A DNA stretch of 64,000 nt from Verpa conica (lineage: Eukaryota; Ascomycota; Pezizomycetes; Pezizales; Morchellaceae): assembly GCA_033030425.1 (NCBI GenBank), contig JAUFSD010000017.1, positions 62,001 through 126,000 of the forward strand, given 5' to 3'. The position numbers and the translations under genes are program-made. Positions 62,933 through 64,000 of the stretch are shown here, piece by piece. Numbering within the stretch: position 1 is the first letter of the stretch; each line of letters opens with the position of its first letter. The notes under the pieces were generated by a model that was given only the letters and a program-made list of their open reading frames with translations, was not told where the DNA came from and did not search any database.

Positions 62933-64000
62933 ATGATGACTACATTTGATCCTCACGCCGAACGGCCCTGGAGTGCAGAGGAGGATAAGCAACTTCGAAA
63001 CGCTGTCTTCCAAGGTAAGCACCAGAAAACATTCTGGCGCGTACGGTAGAGCGTGGGGGAACTTAGTACCTTTGCTGACACGGAACGTAATAGAGAAAGA
63101 ACAGAACCGACCGGTAAAGTGGGACACGATTGCAGCATCCTTGCCCCGGCGTAGCAAGAAGGAGTGCCGAAAGCGTTGGCATCACACTATGATGGAAGCA
63201 GTACGAAAATGCCAATGGAAACCAGAAGAGGATGAGCGACTTTCGGGAGCGGTTCAGAAATTTGGAAAGAAGTAAGTACTTTGAATTCTAGCAAGACGAG
63301 TTCCAAGACCTTGTCCGGGACATTCCTACGCCGCAATCTCTTTCGGTAAATCGAACCGCCGGTTTATCATTAAGCCTTCGTTTCGAGGTGTGGTACAAAA
63401 TGGAAATATGGTAGCTAACCTATGTAACGGTGCAGTTGGATCTCAGTTGCCCAGGTTGTCATGACTAGGAACGACAACGGTATGTTTGCCCCTGTCCCTC
63501 GTGGGGTCCGGTGGTTTAATCTATGTACTGATTATCTTGGGCAATTTAATAGAATGCATGAGGCGGTGGAACGAACTGCAGAGCCAAAGCACAAACGCAA
63601 ACTCTAGCAACTCTCCTAGTAACCTATGGACCTTTGAAGAGGTGGGTACAAAAGTCCCCCTTCCCCCCTGTGAACAATAAGCGCAGTCAAGAAACATCTC
63701 GAACAATCACATTAACCAGTCTCCATGATGTATCAGTTTAACCGAGTGCAACACCCTCACCGCGCCTCTGTCAGCTCCAGTGCCTCATCGGCAGATTTCC
63801 ATGACATTTCCCCCTACTCCACTCCTTACTCGGCAGCCCTATCGGAACCTATGGTTGACGAGCTTTTACGCGATATCGGCCAAATAAGTCCCCGCAGCAC
63901 CCATTTTGAGAACATGGATCTTGACCCCACGGGGGTACATTCGATTAGCCCTTCTGCTACTATTGATCCCCGACAGGCCAATATGCACCAGGAACACCTC
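62933..64000 (+). CDS. Myb/SANT DNA-binding protein, 5' part
   Basis: Visible exons: 62933..63014, 63094..63271, 63436..63479, 63553..63641 and probably 63737 to beyond the window end. Donors are GTAAGC, GTAAGT, GTATGT and GTGGGT. The first Myb repeat reads PWSAEEDKQL, then WDTIAASLPRRSKKECRKRW. The second reads CQWKPEEDERL, then WISVAQVV and CMRRWNE. A third WTFEE opens before the last intron. The spaced tryptophans and KKECRKRW recognition-helix wording indicate sequence-specific DNA binding in the nucleus. The remaining visible part is Ser/Pro-rich and low complexity (SSSASSADFHDISPYSTPYS), plausible as an activation region. The last splice is uncertain: donor 63646 with acceptor 63719 is an alternative. 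A long pyrimidine/CA-rich leader precedes the start. Targets unknown. Confidence 0.82.

Overview
The window looks like chromosomal DNA of a filamentous ascomycete (Pezizomycotina). Genes are split by short introns of about 48-80 bp with GTRNGT donors, CTAAC-type branch points and YAG acceptors. Secondary-metabolism enzymes are of fungal type (an SAT-KS-MAT-PT-ACP-ACP-TE polyketide synthase and an A-T-R reductase). Short islands of normal-composition genes are separated by long, AT-rich, stop-riddled, gene-free stretches that look like RIP-degraded repeats. The species cannot be named from the sequence.

Layout. 0-1.2 kb: 3' part of an Upf1/IGHMBP2-like SF1 helicase. 3-5.4 kb (-): DUF4140/DUF4139 (MuiA-like) protein. 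5.9-12.7 kb (-): three surface-protein genes, two of them sharing a Cys module (two copies in one protein, one in the other) and the third a two-domain fasciclin protein; all three end in probable GPI-anchor signals. 14-16.3 kb (-): HAM1-like protein. 16.7-17.5 kb (-): Alr4036-type FMN-binding oxidase-like protein. 20.5-21.3 kb (+): WW-domain protein resembling yeast Wwm1. 21.3-25.9 kb: decayed DNA with an ankyrin-repeat relic and a small TA-flanked inverted-repeat element.

25.9-38.7 kb is the metabolic centre: a complete non-reducing PKS (-; six exons, 2122 aa) and a complete NRPS-like adenylate-forming reductase (+; four exons, about 1063 aa), divergently arranged around a 2.8 kb spacer. 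The PKS side of that spacer carries five near-identical dyad motifs, GAGATA-N7-TATCTC, at 121-373 bp upstream of the PKS start codon. The simplest reading is that the PKS makes and releases an aromatic acid (orsellinic-acid type), and the reductase activates it and reduces it to the aldehyde. No prenyltransferase, oxidase, transporter or pathway-specific regulator is visible next to the pair. A metallo-beta-lactamase-fold hydrolase (42 kb, -) is the nearest further enzyme.

47.9-49.1 kb (+): secreted PAF-acetylhydrolase-like serine hydrolase. 49.1-56.6 kb: gene-free. 56.7-57.6 kb (-): classical SDR. 57.6-62.9 kb: gene-free. 62.9 kb to the end (+): 5' part of a Myb/SANT DNA-binding protein. Exon borders were placed by eye from splice consensus and reading-frame continuity; in every complete gene the exons sum to a multiple of three.
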